Assembly: GCF_016612545.1 (NCBI RefSeq)
Contig: NZ_JAENRY010000038.1
Coordinates: 27,536-91,535, forward strand
Direction of reading: 5' to 3'
Length of the DNA: 64,000 nt
Source: Streptomyces sp. MBT65
GTDB taxonomy: Bacteria; Actinomycetota; Actinomycetes; Streptomycetales; Streptomycetaceae
The notes beneath the pieces were generated by a model that made no database searches, was not told where the DNA came from, and saw only the letters and a list, made by a program, of their open reading frames with translations. A program made the translations under genes and the position numbers. This document shows positions 37,047 through 46,402 of the stretch, one piece after another; position 1 is the first letter of the stretch; each line of letters starts with the position of its first letter.

Positions 37047-38267
37047 TCAGGTGGCCGGGTCGCGTTCGATGGGGCAGCTCATGCAGCGCGGTCCGCCCCG
37101 GCCGCGGCCGAGTTCGGCGCCGGCGATGGTGACGATCTCGATGCCCTGCTTGCGGAGGTAGGTGTTGGTGGTGACGTTGCGCTCGTAGCCGACGACCACG
37201 CCGGGGGCGAGGGCGAGGAAGCTGCTGCCGTCGTCCCACTGTTCGCGCTCGGCGCCGCGGATGTCCTGCGGTGCGGACAGCATCCGGACCTTGTCCAGGT
37301 CCAGGGCCTCGGCCAGGGCGCCGGCCAGGTCGGAGTTGAGGGTGACCTCAAAGCCGGTCTCGCGGGCGTCGCTGGGCGTGAGCGTCCACGAGCGCAGGGA
37401 GTCCGCGAGGCCCGGGTAGACGGTGAAGGCGTCGCGGTCGACCATGGTGAGCACGGTGTCGAGGTGCATGTAGGCCCGGGCGGCGGGGAGTTGGACGGCC
37501 AGCAGTCGGTTCGCCGTGCCGGTGGCGAAGAGCCGGGAGGCCAGGTTCTCCACGGCCTGGGCGGTGGTGCGCTCCCCCATGCCGACCATGACGGCGCCGT
37601 TGCCGAGGACGTGGACGTCGCCGCCCTCCAGGGTGCCGACCGCGCCGTCCAGGAGTGGCGTGGTGACGGTGCCGGCGAACATCGGGTGGAAACGGTAGAT
37701 GGCCTCGGCGTGCAGACTCTCGCGGCGCCGGGCGAGCTTGGCCATCGGGTTGACCGACAGGCGGTCGTACATCCAGCAGGAGTTGTCGCGCGGGAAGAGG
37801 TGGTTGGGGAGCGGTGTGAGCGCGAAGTCCTCGGCGTCGAGGGTGTTCCAGACGAGGCTGTGCGGGGTGGGGAGGGTCAGGTCGCTCTTGAGGATTCCGC
37901 CGATGAGGTGGCCGGCGAGCGTCTCTCCGTCGAGGTCGATGCACAGTTCTCGTAGGGGGTCGATCAGTGCCGGGCCGACGGTGGCCGGGGTGACGATCCG
38001 CTCCAGGAGCCAGTCGCGGGCTTCGGGATCGGCGAGGGTCTGGGCGAGCAGGTCGGCGAAGTAGTGGACGCGGGCCCCGTGGTCGCGCAGGACCTGGGCG
38101 AAGGCGTCGTGCTCCTCGCGGGCGCGCTTGGCCCACAGGATGTCGTCGAAGAGCAGGGCGTCGACGTTGCGCGGGGTCAGCCGGGAGAGTTCGAGGCCGG
38201 GGCGGTGCAGGATCACCTGGCGGAGGCGGCCGACCTCGGAGTCGACGTGGAAGGTGGTGGTGTTCAT
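37047..38267 (-). CDS. arcA: Arginine deiminase
   Basis: 406-residue enzyme hydrolysing arginine to citrulline and ammonia. The guanidinium-modifying fold is evident from [15 protein letters not shown] at the start, [12 protein letters not shown] in the middle and the C-terminal catalytic Cys in [13 protein letters not shown]. Typical length for bacterial ArcA. It is the second gene of the operon, 53 bases after the putative antiporter. The product ammonia also counters acid stress; ATP is then recovered by ArcC. Confidence 0.96.
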   Translation of the reverse strand: MNTTTFHVDSEVGRLRQVILHRPGLELSRLTPRNVDALLFDDILWAKRAREEHDAFAQVLRDHGARVHYFADLLAQTLADPEARDWLLERIVTPATVGPALIDPLRELCIDLDGETLAGHLIGGILKSDLTLPTPHSLVWNTLDAEDFALTPLPNHLFPRDNSCWMYDRLSVNPMAKLARRRESLHAEAIYRFHPMFAGTVTTPLLDGAVGTLEGGDVHVLGNGAVMVGMGERTTAQAVENLASRLFATGTANRLLAVQLPAARAYMHLDTVLTMVDRDAFTVYPGLADSLRSWTLTPSDARETGFEVTLNSDLAGALAEALDLDKVRMLSAPQDIRGAEREQWDDGSSFLALAPGVVVGYERNVTTNTYLRKQGIEIVTIAGAELGRGRGGPRCMSCPIERDPAT

Positions 38268-38320
38268 GGTGGGGCTGCTCCTGTGGTCGTACGGGTGCGG
38301 GGCCGGTGCGGGGAGCGCGG

Positions 38321-39799
38321 TCAGTCGCGGTGCCGGAGGAGATTCCTGCGGAGGCCGCCGGTGCGGGTGGTGGGCACTGCGCGGGAGATCCGCTTGACCG
38401 GCGGTGTCGCGGTCTCGGGGGCCCGGCCCTCGGGGACGGCCACTGGGGCCGGCTCGTCGCCGTACACGCCCTGGCCCCGCTTCAGCCAGACGTACACCGG
38501 CAGGCCGAGCAGCAGGACGAACAGGCCGTAGTACACGGTCTGGTAGCCGCTCCCCTGGATCGCCCAGTACGAGAAGACCATCGCCAGGCCGGAGACCGTG
38601 ATGTCGCGGGCCAGGCGTCGGCCGGCGATGCTCTCGCGTCCGCGCACCAGCAGCCAGTACAGCTGGGCTGCGGCGGAGAACAGGTACGGGATCACGGCCG
38701 TGAGCACGCTCAGCAGCACGATCTTGGTGAAGACGTCGTCGAAGCGCGTGTAGCTGAACACGGTGATCAGCGAGGCGAGGACAGTCGAGGCGACGATGCC
38801 GAAGACGGGGACGCCGTTCTCTCCGCGCAGCTTCGCGAAGGCGCCGGGGAAGAGTCCGTCGCGGGCGGCGGCGTACGGCATCTCGGCGCAGAGCATGGTC
38901 CAGCCGTTGAGGGCGCCGATGCCGGAGATGATGGCGGTGACGGCGACCGTGTCGCCGGCCCAGGTGCCGCCGAGGATGTTGTTGGCGGCGTCGGTGAACG
39001 GGGCGGTGGAGGCGCCGAGTTGGCCGTGCGAGACGGTGCCGAAGACCGCGAGGGTGCCGAGGATGTAGATGACGGCGCAGGCGAGGGTGCCGTAGATGGT
39101 GGCGCGCGGCACGTTGCGGCCCGGCTCGCGGACCCGGCCGGCGACCACGGAGGCGGCCTCCAGGCCGATGTAGCTGAACAGCGCGATGGGTGCGGCGGCC
39201 GAGATCGCGCCCATGGCCGATTGGCCGCTGGCGTTGAACGAGCCGAAGTTGTGCGGGTCGACGAACAGCAGGCCGATGGTGGCCATGAAGAGCAGCGGGA
39301 TGAACTTCAGCACGGTGGTGAACACCTGGAAGGCGCCCATGTTCCGTACGCCGGTGAGGTTGATCGCGGCGGGTATCCAGAGCCCGATCAGCGCGATGAG
39401 TATCGAAATCGCCGTTTTGTGGCCGGTGTTGACGAACACCTCGACGTAGCCGACCCAGGCCACCACGATCGCGGCGTTCCCCGCCCAGGCGGTGATCCAG
39501 TACGACCAGGCGTTGAGGAATCCGGCGAACTCGCCGAAGGCCTCGCGGGCGTAGACGTACGGTCCGCCACTGCCCGGAACGCGCTTCGACAGCGCCCCGA
39601 AGGTCACCGCCAGCGCGAGTGCGCCGAGGGTGACGACTCCGAACGCCACGAGTGAGATCGGCCCGTACGGCGCGAGGGCCGAAGGGAGTGCGAACACTCC
39701 GGTCCCGATGATGGTGCCGACCACGAGCGCGGTCGCGCCGGAGAGGCCGAGGGCGGCTTTGGGAAGTGACGTGCCGTCACTTCGTGGGGTCCTGGGCAT
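38321..39799 (-). CDS. arcD: APC-family amino-acid permease, probable arginine/ornithine antiporter
   Basis: 492-residue transporter with about 12 membrane spans and the APC signature [23 protein letters not shown] near the N-terminus. GxIxGxG in TM1 is the substrate-binding bend. A C-terminal cytoplasmic tail of about 55 residues is Pro/Arg-rich. It is the first gene of the arc operon, so it probably exchanges arginine for ornithine, which makes uptake energy-free. APC proteins have varied substrates, so ArcD function rests on context. A DosR-like box lies about 100 bases upstream. Confidence 0.85.
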   Translation of the reverse strand: MPRTPRSDGTSLPKAALGLSGATALVVGTIIGTGVFALPSALAPYGPISLVAFGVVTLGALALAVTFGALSKRVPGSGGPYVYAREAFGEFAGFLNAWSYWITAWAGNAAIVVAWVGYVEVFVNTGHKTAISILIALIGLWIPAAINLTGVRNMGAFQVFTTVLKFIPLLFMATIGLLFVDPHNFGSFNASGQSAMGAISAAAPIALFSYIGLEAASVVAGRVREPGRNVPRATIYGTLACAVIYILGTLAVFGTVSHGQLGASTAPFTDAANNILGGTWAGDTVAVTAIISGIGALNGWTMLCAEMPYAAARDGLFPGAFAKLRGENGVPVFGIVASTVLASLITVFSYTRFDDVFTKIVLLSVLTAVIPYLFSAAAQLYWLLVRGRESIAGRRLARDITVSGLAMVFSYWAIQGSGYQTVYYGLFVLLLGLPVYVWLKRGQGVYGDEPAPVAVPEGRAPETATPPVKRISRAVPTTRTGGLRRNLLRHRD

Positions 39800-39896
39800 G
39801 GTTGTGCTCCCTGTGCGGGTCGGTGCGGATCAGTCGATCCACGCACGATCCTTCTCGCCCGCGACGAGTCTGATCAGTGGCCGAATATCCCCACCC

Positions 39897-39912
39897 GGGG
39901 CCATTGGTCCCC
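39897..39912. promoter_or_regulatory. DosR/OsdR-like box GGGGCCATTGGTCCCC
   Basis: On the other strand GGGGACCAATGGCCCC, close to the mycobacterial DosR core GGGACTTnnGGCCC. About 98 bases upstream of arcD. Confidence 0.5.
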
Positions 39913-39980
39913 ACCGGCACGGCCCGAACGGCCCAGCGGGTGCGCACCGCCCTGCTCGGCCTCCACATGGCGGAGTCAGC

Positions 39981-39997
39981 GGGTGCCGTTCGGCCCC
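39981..39997. promoter_or_regulatory. DosR/OsdR-like box GGGTGCCGTTCGGCCCC
   Basis: Shares GTTCGGCCCC with the boxes before the universal stress and cNMP-binding genes. Lies about 125 bases before the DASS carrier. Confidence 0.45.
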
Positions 39998-40121
39998 AGG
40001 AGCAGGGCCGGTCGCCCGATGCCCGGCCGCACCCGGCTCCCTCAGCGTGGACCCGCAAGATCGCCCCTGTTCCGGCCGAGGACTCCGCGGAGCGCCGGAC
40101 CCTACCCGTGGGATGGAAAAG

Positions 40122-41606
40122 ATGGCTCCCTTCAAAGACTCCGAGGGATCGCCCACCGGGCCGGCGCCCGGTAAGAGCGTCACCCCGCCCAGGACGATCA
40201 CCGTGGGAACGGCGCTGAAGTGGATCGTTCCGGTCCTGGCAGGTCTGGTCGTCCACCTCCTGCCGCAGCCCGACGGAATCAAGTCAGGTGGGTGGGCGGT
40301 CCTGGCCGTCTTCATCGCCACCGTGCTCGGCCTGATCCTGCAACCGCTGCCGTTGGGCGCGGTCGCCCTGGTCGGCCTGACGGTCACGATGATCACCGGC
40401 ACCCTGGAGCCGGACGTCGCACTCGGCGGGTTCTCCGAGCCGACGATCTGGCTGATCGTCGCCGCGTTCTTCATCTCCCTCGGCTTCACCAAGACCGGCC
40501 TCGGCCGTCGTATCGCCCTGCTGTTCGTCCGCGCTCTGGGCCGCAGCAGCCTGGGACTCGCGTACGGCATCACCCTGACCGACCTCGTGCTGGCCCCGGC
40601 CACGCCCAGCAACACCGCCCGCTCCGGCGGTGTCATCCAGCCGGTCATCCGCTCGCTGAGCGCCAACGCCGGCTCGCACCCGGGGGACGAGAGCCGCCGC
40701 ACGCTGGGCGCCTACCTCACCGTCACCGCCATGCAGATCAACACGGTCACCAGCGCCATGTTCCTGACCTCCATGGCCGCCAATCCCCTGGTGCAGAAGC
40801 TCGCCGCGGACCACGGCATCCACCTCACCTGGACCTCCTGGGCGGTAGCCGCGATCGTTCCCGGCCTGGTCGCCCTGCTGGTGCTCCCCGCGTTGCTGTA
40901 CCGCGTCTTCCCGCCCACCGTGCGTGCCACGCCGGAGGCTCCGGGCCAGGCCCGCGCCCAGCTCGCCGAGCTCGGCCGGATGTCCCGTCAGGAATGGACC
41001 ATGGCAGCGGTCTTCGTCCTGCTGCTCCTGCTGTGGTCGGTCGGCGGCCAGGTCTGGGACCTGTCGGCCACCGTCTCCGCCTTCACCGGGGTGGCCCTGC
41101 TCCTCGTCACCGGCGTACTGACGTGGGGCGACCTGGTCGCGGAGAAGTCGGCCTGGACGACGCTGGTGTGGTTCTCCGTCCTGGTCATGATGGCCGGTCA
41201 GCTCCAGGAACTCGGGGTGATCGGCTGGTTCAGCGACACCATGACCAAGGCCACCGACGGAGTGGGCTGGCAGACCGCGTTCGTGATCCTCACGCTGGTC
41301 TACCTCTTCTCCCACTACCTCTTCGCCTCCAACACCGCGCACGTGGCGGCGATGTACGCGGCCTTCCTCTCGGCCGCCGTCGCCACCGGCGCACCGCCCG
41401 TGATGGCCGCCCTGGTGCTCGGCTTCATCAGCTCCCTGTACGGCGGCCTGACCCACTACGCCTCCGGCCCGGCCCCCGTCCTCTTCGGCGGCGGGTACGT
41501 CACCCTCGGCGAATGGTGGCGCACGGGACTGATCGCCGCCGGTGCCAACATCGTCATCTGGATGGGTGTGGGCGCCCTCTGGCTGAAGGTCCTCGGCCGC
41601 TGGTGA
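40122..41606 (+). CDS. DASS-family anion (dicarboxylate/2-oxoglutarate) transporter
   Basis: 494-residue membrane protein of the divalent anion:Na+ symporter group, with about 12-14 hydrophobic spans and the signature duplicated clamshell motifs: LTDLVLAPATPSNTARSGG in the first half and LFSHYLFASNTAHVAAMY in the second (SNT motifs that form the substrate and sodium sites). It is closest in pattern to plastid-type 2-oxoglutarate/malate translocators. A start at 40113 (three residues longer) is equally possible; the ribosome site GGATGG favours 40122. It is divergent from the arc operon and ends at a 10-bp hairpin. It may export or take up succinate/malate under low oxygen. Confidence 0.88.
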   Translation: MAPFKDSEGSPTGPAPGKSVTPPRTITVGTALKWIVPVLAGLVVHLLPQPDGIKSGGWAVLAVFIATVLGLILQPLPLGAVALVGLTVTMITGTLEPDVALGGFSEPTIWLIVAAFFISLGFTKTGLGRRIALLFVRALGRSSLGLAYGITLTDLVLAPATPSNTARSGGVIQPVIRSLSANAGSHPGDESRRTLGAYLTVTAMQINTVTSAMFLTSMAANPLVQKLAADHGIHLTWTSWAVAAIVPGLVALLVLPALLYRVFPPTVRATPEAPGQARAQLAELGRMSRQEWTMAAVFVLLLLLWSVGGQVWDLSATVSAFTGVALLLVTGVLTWGDLVAEKSAWTTLVWFSVLVMMAGQLQELGVIGWFSDTMTKATDGVGWQTAFVILTLVYLFSHYLFASNTAHVAAMYAAFLSAAVATGAPPVMAALVLGFISSLYGGLTHYASGPAPVLFGGGYVTLGEWWRTGLIAAGANIVIWMGVGALWLKVLGRW

Positions 41607-41941
41607 GCCCACTCCCCCACCTGTCGTCCACCCGGCCCGGCTCTCCAGCCGGGCCGTCGGCATGCGAGCGCAGGAGGCGCAGCCGACCCCGGCAGGGGGC
41701 CAGAGCCGTGAACACCCCCCGGGCAACCAATGCCGGGACCATCTGCCGGTGGGCAGGGACCTCCGGCCCCTGCCCGGTGGATCACCCCGTGAGTTGACTG
41801 AAGACCAAGGCCGCCACGCTCGTCCCGAGCAGCCCGGCGCCACCCCGCCCACACACCGCGGAACCAGAGCCGGTGTCCGTGTCCGGGTCCTGAACACTGT
41901 CGGCCGTCCGTACACCCCGGGCGCCAGAACGGAGGGACGTC
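41607..41941. other. Intergenic region before oleate hydratase
   Basis: 335 bases; begins with the terminator of the DASS gene. The remainder shows no convincing gene, box or promoter beyond the ribosome site (GGAGGGACGTC) of oleate hydratase. Confidence 0.5.
41633..41656 (+). terminator. Hairpin terminator after the DASS carrier
   Basis: CGGCCCGGCT and AGCCGGGCCG pair perfectly with a 4-base loop, 26 bases after the stop. Confidence 0.7.
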
Positions 41942-43534
41942 ATGGCAGACGCTCCGCACACATCCCACGCCTACCTCGTCGGCGGAGGCATCGCCTCCCT
42001 CGCGGTCGCCGCCTTCCTCGTCCGCGACGCCGACTTCCCCGGCGAGCACATCCACATCCTGGAGGAACTCCCCGTCGCCGGCGGCTCGATGGACGGCAGC
42101 GGCGAACCCGCCGGATACGTCACCCGCGGTGGACGGATGCTGGAGGAGGAGGCCTACACCTGCCTGTGGAACCTCCTGGAGACGATCCCCACCCTCACCG
42201 ACGAGACGATGTCGGTACGCGAGGAGATCACCGAGTTCAACGCCAAGTGGCCCACCGACGCCAAGGCCCGCCTTGTCGGCCACGGCACCACGATCCTGGA
42301 CGCCGCCGACTACGGCCTCGACACCCGCGACCGCCTGGAACTGACCCGACTGCTGGTCCTGCCCGAGGCCGTCATCGGCGCCCGCAGGATCGAGGACTTC
42401 TTCTCCCCGCACTTCTTCGCCACCAACTTCTGGACGATGTGGCGCACCACCTTCGCCTTCCAGAACTGGCACAGCGCCATCGAGCTGAAGCGCTACCTCC
42501 TGCGCTTCATGCAGGAGTTCCCCCGCATGCACACCCTCGCGGGCGTGCGCCGCACGCGCCTCAACCAGTTCGACTCGATCATCCGCCCACTGCGCACCTG
42601 GCTGGAGGCCCGTGGCGTGCTCTTCGAGTACGGCGTGCGGGTCACCGACGTCGACTTCACCACCGACGAGGAGGGCGTACGGCGCGCACGCCGTCTGCAC
42701 CTGGAACGCAACGGGCGACCGGACACGTACGAACTCACCGCCGACGACTACGCGTTCCTCACTCTGGGATCGATGACCGCCGACGCCGCCCACGGCACCG
42801 ACGACACCGCGCCCGAACTGGTCCGCGACAAGCGGGACGGCGGATGGCGACTCTGGGAGACCCTCGCCACCAAGGCCGACGACTTCGGCCGGCCCACCGC
42901 CTTCAACGGCAACGTGGACGAGGCCAAGTGGGAGTCCTTCACCCTCACCCTGCGCGACCCACTGCTCCTGCACCGCATCGAGGAACTGTCCGGCAACCTC
43001 CCCGGCACGGGCGCCCTGATGACGTTCAAGGACTCCAACTGGCTGATGTCCGTCGTCGTGCCGCACGCCCCGCACTTCGACGGCCAGCCCGAGGACGTCT
43101 ACACCCTGTGGGGCTACGGCCTGTTCACCGACCGCGACGGCGACTTCGTCGGCAAGCCGATGGCCGCGGCCACGGGCCGGGAGATCCTCACCGAACTCCT
43201 CGGCCACCTCGGTCTGTCGGACATCGAGGAGCAGGTCGCGGCGACGACGACCGTGATCCCGGTGATGATGCCGTACATCACCAGCCAGTTCGCCCCGCGC
43301 ACCACGCACGACCGGCCCCTGGTGATCCCGCGCGGCTCCGCCAACTTCGCCTTCCTGGGCCAGTTCACGGAGATCCCCGAGGACGTGGTCTTCACCGTCG
43401 AGTACTCCGTGCGCGGCGCCATGCACGCCGTCTACGGCCTGCTCGGCCTCGACGAGCGCGAGATACCCGGCATCTACCACGCGCTGGCCGATCCGACGAC
43501 GGCCTTCGACGTGCTCAAGGCGGCACTGGCCTGA
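41942..43534 (+). CDS. ohyA: Oleate hydratase
   Basis: 530-residue FAD-dependent fatty-acid double-bond hydratase, making 10-hydroxystearate from oleate. The N-terminal dinucleotide fold is AYLVGGGIASLAVAAFLVRD with the acidic end of strand 2 (HILEELPVAGGSMDGSG). FFSPHFFATNFWTMWRTTFAFQNWHSA is in the substrate domain (here split over two recognised segments), and NFAFLGQF is near the C-terminus. The ATG at 41942 has GGAGGGACGTC upstream. It may detoxify unsaturated fatty acids or modify membranes; its place beside hypoxia genes suggests a stress role. It is convergent with the Argonaute gene and separated by a hairpin. Confidence 0.93.
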   Translation: MADAPHTSHAYLVGGGIASLAVAAFLVRDADFPGEHIHILEELPVAGGSMDGSGEPAGYVTRGGRMLEEEAYTCLWNLLETIPTLTDETMSVREEITEFNAKWPTDAKARLVGHGTTILDAADYGLDTRDRLELTRLLVLPEAVIGARRIEDFFSPHFFATNFWTMWRTTFAFQNWHSAIELKRYLLRFMQEFPRMHTLAGVRRTRLNQFDSIIRPLRTWLEARGVLFEYGVRVTDVDFTTDEEGVRRARRLHLERNGRPDTYELTADDYAFLTLGSMTADAAHGTDDTAPELVRDKRDGGWRLWETLATKADDFGRPTAFNGNVDEAKWESFTLTLRDPLLLHRIEELSGNLPGTGALMTFKDSNWLMSVVVPHAPHFDGQPEDVYTLWGYGLFTDRDGDFVGKPMAAATGREILTELLGHLGLSDIEEQVAATTTVIPVMMPYITSQFAPRTTHDRPLVIPRGSANFAFLGQFTEIPEDVVFTVEYSVRGAMHAVYGLLGLDEREIPGIYHALADPTTAFDVLKAALA

Positions 43535-43587
43535 GGAACCAGAAGATGCGGCCACAGGGACAGCGTGCCCGCCTGTGGTGCCGATGA

Positions 43588-43620
43588 GACCAACTGGCCT
43601 TGCCATGAGGCCAGTTGGTC
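43588..43620. terminator. Bidirectional terminator between oleate hydratase and the pAgo operon
   Basis: GACCAACTGGCC and GGCCAGTTGGTC form a perfect 12-bp stem with a 9-base loop between two convergent stops (43534 and 43649). Confidence 0.8.
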
Positions 43621-43648
43621 AGCCCCTCACTGCGCGGGATAAGCGGCT

Positions 43649-45052
43649 CTACATGTAGAACGCGTACCTCGCTTCAGGCTCAAAATCATCCGGGAGATCA
43701 CGCAGGATCGCGCCAACTTCACCTGCGAATCGGACCGTGACGGGCAGCCGCTCAGCGAACCGGGCCGAGTTCCAGTTCATCTTCGTGAGCAGCAACACTT
43801 CCCGGAGCAAGTCCTGGGCATTGGAGTCACCGACATGATCAGTGATCTGCACGGGAGTGGGGACATGCCCGTGGGGATAGCGACCGAGGGAAGGCACGTA
43901 TCCCGTGGTGTAGAGATATCGACGGTCGCCGAGACTGACGTAGGTACCGCGGGGAGGAGGGTATGCGCCGTGACGCATCAACCGCACTCCCGTGGCAGGA
44001 GCCAGGGAAACCAGGTCGTACTCGAAGTCACCAAGTGCGTCCTCGAATCCGGCACGCTCTTCGGGAAAGAACCGGGACTGCTTGTGGATGACGATGCGGC
44101 GCGGGCTGCGCCCCATCGTCCGCTTGTAGCGGTCGACGACGTCGGAGATCAGCCTGGCCGCCTCCTCAGCCGGGAGGTGGGGCCATTTCCCCTTCCATTC
44201 GAACGGGTTGCCACGGAGTACGAAAGCCTCGCCGTTCTCGGCGAATGCCTGGGCGACGCTCGTCCGCATCGCGGACCTCTCACCGTGGGGTCGGTAGAAC
44301 GTGACCCCGAGATGACACGTACCCTCTGCCAGTCCCACGGGGGTCCATGGAAAGCCGCCGGCCTTGAAGTAGATGGCGGTGAACAGGTTCCAGGCAAGGT
44401 CGGCCGGGTGTTCGAGGTCTGAGGTGTGCGCCTCCAGATTCGATTCGACGGTCTCCTGCTGAAGCAACTGGGTGCGAAGACCTCGGCGCATCGCTCGCGC
44501 CTTGATGCCGGCACGTAGGTTCCACACGGTTTCCACGCCGCGGTTCCACTGGTGCACGGACCGGTACCTCTTGGTGATCTGCGAGGGCAGGGTAATGAAC
44601 ACAACTGCGGGAGGAGCGTCGAGGTCAGCCAACCGACGAAGGCGGTCGTCGATCAGATCCAGGAGGTGTTTCAGGCCGTCGAGTCTCTTCAAACCGTCAG
44701 CGGTCAGAGCTCTGACCTCTGCCGCGTTGATCTTGGCCTCGGGACCATCGGTACGCAACTGGGCGCCGAACGGGCCGTCGGTCTGGAAGCCGCAGAACGG
44801 GTGGTGCTCATCGTCCCCGTCTACGCCTTTGGCCGCTCTGGCCAGCCATGTGCGGGCCGTAGCAACGCATTCGGCGGTACCGATGAATCCGGCGGTGACC
44901 GTGGTGGGGTGGTTCGGTTCGTTCCGTGACCAAGGGCCCGCTGCGGGGATGCCGACCTTCGGATCGATATGTGTGAGGTTCCCCGCGAAGGCGAGATTGG
45001 GTTCGCCAATCCAGTCGACTTCCAGGCTGAGTGGCTTGAGTGTGAGACTCAT
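43649..45052 (-). CDS. Short prokaryotic Argonaute (MID-PIWI, catalytically inactive)
   Basis: 467-residue MID-PIWI protein without N or PAZ domains. The N-terminus (EPNLAFAGNLTHIDPKVGI) is the entry motif of short pAgos. The MID guide-5'-phosphate pocket is seen at 182-200 (GIKARAMRRGLRTQLLQQE). PIWI runs from about 235, with GTCHLGVTFYRPHGERSAM, RIVIHKQSRFFPEE and the C-terminal LLLTKMNWNSARFAERLPVT. The first catalytic Asp position is Thr251 and the HRDG-like Asp is replaced in HKQS, so target slicing is not expected. Its ATG overlaps the stop of the HNH-APAZ gene (ATGA). Together they should form an RNA-guided sensor plus nuclease defence heterodimer. Base composition is visibly less GC-rich than its neighbours, suggesting transfer. 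Confidence 0.88.
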   Translation of the reverse strand: MSLTLKPLSLEVDWIGEPNLAFAGNLTHIDPKVGIPAAGPWSRNEPNHPTTVTAGFIGTAECVATARTWLARAAKGVDGDDEHHPFCGFQTDGPFGAQLRTDGPEAKINAAEVRALTADGLKRLDGLKHLLDLIDDRLRRLADLDAPPAVVFITLPSQITKRYRSVHQWNRGVETVWNLRAGIKARAMRRGLRTQLLQQETVESNLEAHTSDLEHPADLAWNLFTAIYFKAGGFPWTPVGLAEGTCHLGVTFYRPHGERSAMRTSVAQAFAENGEAFVLRGNPFEWKGKWPHLPAEEAARLISDVVDRYKRTMGRSPRRIVIHKQSRFFPEERAGFEDALGDFEYDLVSLAPATGVRLMRHGAYPPPRGTYVSLGDRRYLYTTGYVPSLGRYPHGHVPTPVQITDHVGDSNAQDLLREVLLLTKMNWNSARFAERLPVTVRFAGEVGAILRDLPDDFEPEARYAFYM

Positions 45053-46338
45053 CGGTCGTCCTCCCGGTGTTCGGCGCCCCAGTCCCATTCCTCGTTGACA
45101 TCCCACGAGTCGGCGAGGGCGTCGAGGACGTCGTCCTCGTCGCCGCTGTCAAGCATGGAAATGGGATCGAAGCGGTCGTCGTCGATCAGCGGCCACTTGG
45201 CACCGACCTGAGGGAAGTCACCGTCCACAGCGATCCTCTGGCGTCCGACGTCGAAGATGACGCGGGCCCTGCCGTCGAGCAGGAAGTACCGGAAGAAGTG
45301 GACAGCGTCGAAGTAACCCTCGTTGTACATACGTGATTTGCGCTTGGTGACCTTGCGTGCCACCCGCCGAGGATCGAGGGGTTCCTGCCCGTCCTTGGTG
45401 AGATGGAACTCGGGCCTGATCGTCAGCCCCCACATGCCAGGAGCGAACTCCTCAAAACGCAACTGTGCCGCGAGGTGCCACCACACCTCGCGTGGGTTTC
45501 CGGAGCGCTCGCCCTCTTGGCGGACCACCTTCTTGGCGGACTGGTTCCTGCCTGTCTTGGTCTTGGCCTCCACCCGACGCGTGACCGTTTCATGATCCGC
45601 CAGGAAGTAGTACCGGTTGTGATCACGGTCGTGCTGCACACCGCGCCTGCGGAGAGCTATGCGGAGCGCCGAGTTCAGAAGCCACACGTAGACGTTCCGG
45701 TCCTGCGACGTCAGAAGCTCCGCCGCGTCCAGGCACTGCACACTGCCCAAATCGACAACCTGCTTGAACGGCCCCCTGGGATCGGCAAGATCGTGAAATG
45801 CCCACACCTCGCCGTTGCGCAGTACGAAGGGAAGGACCTGGCTGCGCATCGGCCTGGGCAGGCGCTCGTTGATTTCCAGGGAAGTTCGGAAAGGGGAAGC
45901 AGCCCTCCAGACCGAACCCGGAAGTTCCGAGACAGGAAGCAGCGAGACGTCCACGGAATCGGTCTCGTACGCCAGGGACGACAGCTGAAGATCATTGGCG
46001 GCCATACGCGCTTCGTGATCCGCCTTGAACTTCGCCAGCACCTCGACCGAGTAGACACGCGGGTTGTTGTCCACGATGGGATGGTGAACGCCGCAAAGGA
46101 GCGTGAGGTTCTCCACTGCGTCCGGATCATCCGACAGCGGAGCCTCCTGGGATCGTGGCCCCTGCCTGCCGACGCCCACCAGATGAGCACGTTGCGCCAG
46201 CGTCACAGGTTTCTCGCCCGAAGCCTCCTGATAGGTCACGGGGTTTGCGCACCCTGGGAAGGCACATTGATTCCCGGACAGCGCGTACAGCCGATTGGTG
46301 ACAGGGGCCGGGATCTCTTTGCGGCTACTCGTTGCCAT
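45049..46338 (-). CDS. HNH endonuclease-APAZ effector partner of the short Argonaute
   Basis: 429-residue protein. The N-terminal HNH domain has zinc-type cysteines Cys25, Cys30 and Cys82, His52 in AQRAHLVG, Asn77 in VENLTLLCGVHH and His85/His86: a complete HNH set. Residues about 150-429 match no enzyme and have the position and size of an APAZ domain (analogue of pAgo N-PAZ) that tethers the effector to a short pAgo. Acidic residues dominate the C-terminus. It is the first gene of the two-gene operon with a 4-base overlap; the ribosome site is weak. In this class, guide-directed recognition of invader DNA would unleash HNH nuclease activity. The APAZ call is inferred from architecture and partner, the HNH call from motifs. 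Confidence 0.85.
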   Translation of the reverse strand: MATSSRKEIPAPVTNRLYALSGNQCAFPGCANPVTYQEASGEKPVTLAQRAHLVGVGRQGPRSQEAPLSDDPDAVENLTLLCGVHHPIVDNNPRVYSVEVLAKFKADHEARMAANDLQLSSLAYETDSVDVSLLPVSELPGSVWRAASPFRTSLEINERLPRPMRSQVLPFVLRNGEVWAFHDLADPRGPFKQVVDLGSVQCLDAAELLTSQDRNVYVWLLNSALRIALRRRGVQHDRDHNRYYFLADHETVTRRVEAKTKTGRNQSAKKVVRQEGERSGNPREVWWHLAAQLRFEEFAPGMWGLTIRPEFHLTKDGQEPLDPRRVARKVTKRKSRMYNEGYFDAVHFFRYFLLDGRARVIFDVGRQRIAVDGDFPQVGAKWPLIDDDRFDPISMLDSGDEDDVLDALADSWDVNEEWDWGAEHREDDR

Positions 46339-46402
46339 GAGCCAAGCCTAGGACCGGGCACTGACATCGCCGCCTGCCCACGGCAGACGGACATCCGAGG
46401 CT

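Larger units (their letters stand above)
39800..40121. promoter_or_regulatory. Divergent control region between arcD and the DASS carrier
   Basis: 322 bases with no separate gene supported. It holds two hypoxia-type boxes (39897-39912 and 39981-39997) and a further ACGGCCCGAACGGCCC at 39919-39934. Confidence 0.55.

Noticed and set aside
38306..39655. 449-codon forward frame opposite arcD
   Set aside because: Highly charged antisense of a membrane protein gene; no independent start or family.
41456..43606. 716-codon reverse open frame opposite oleate hydratase
   Set aside because: Shadow composition, no motifs; oleate hydratase is clear on the forward strand.
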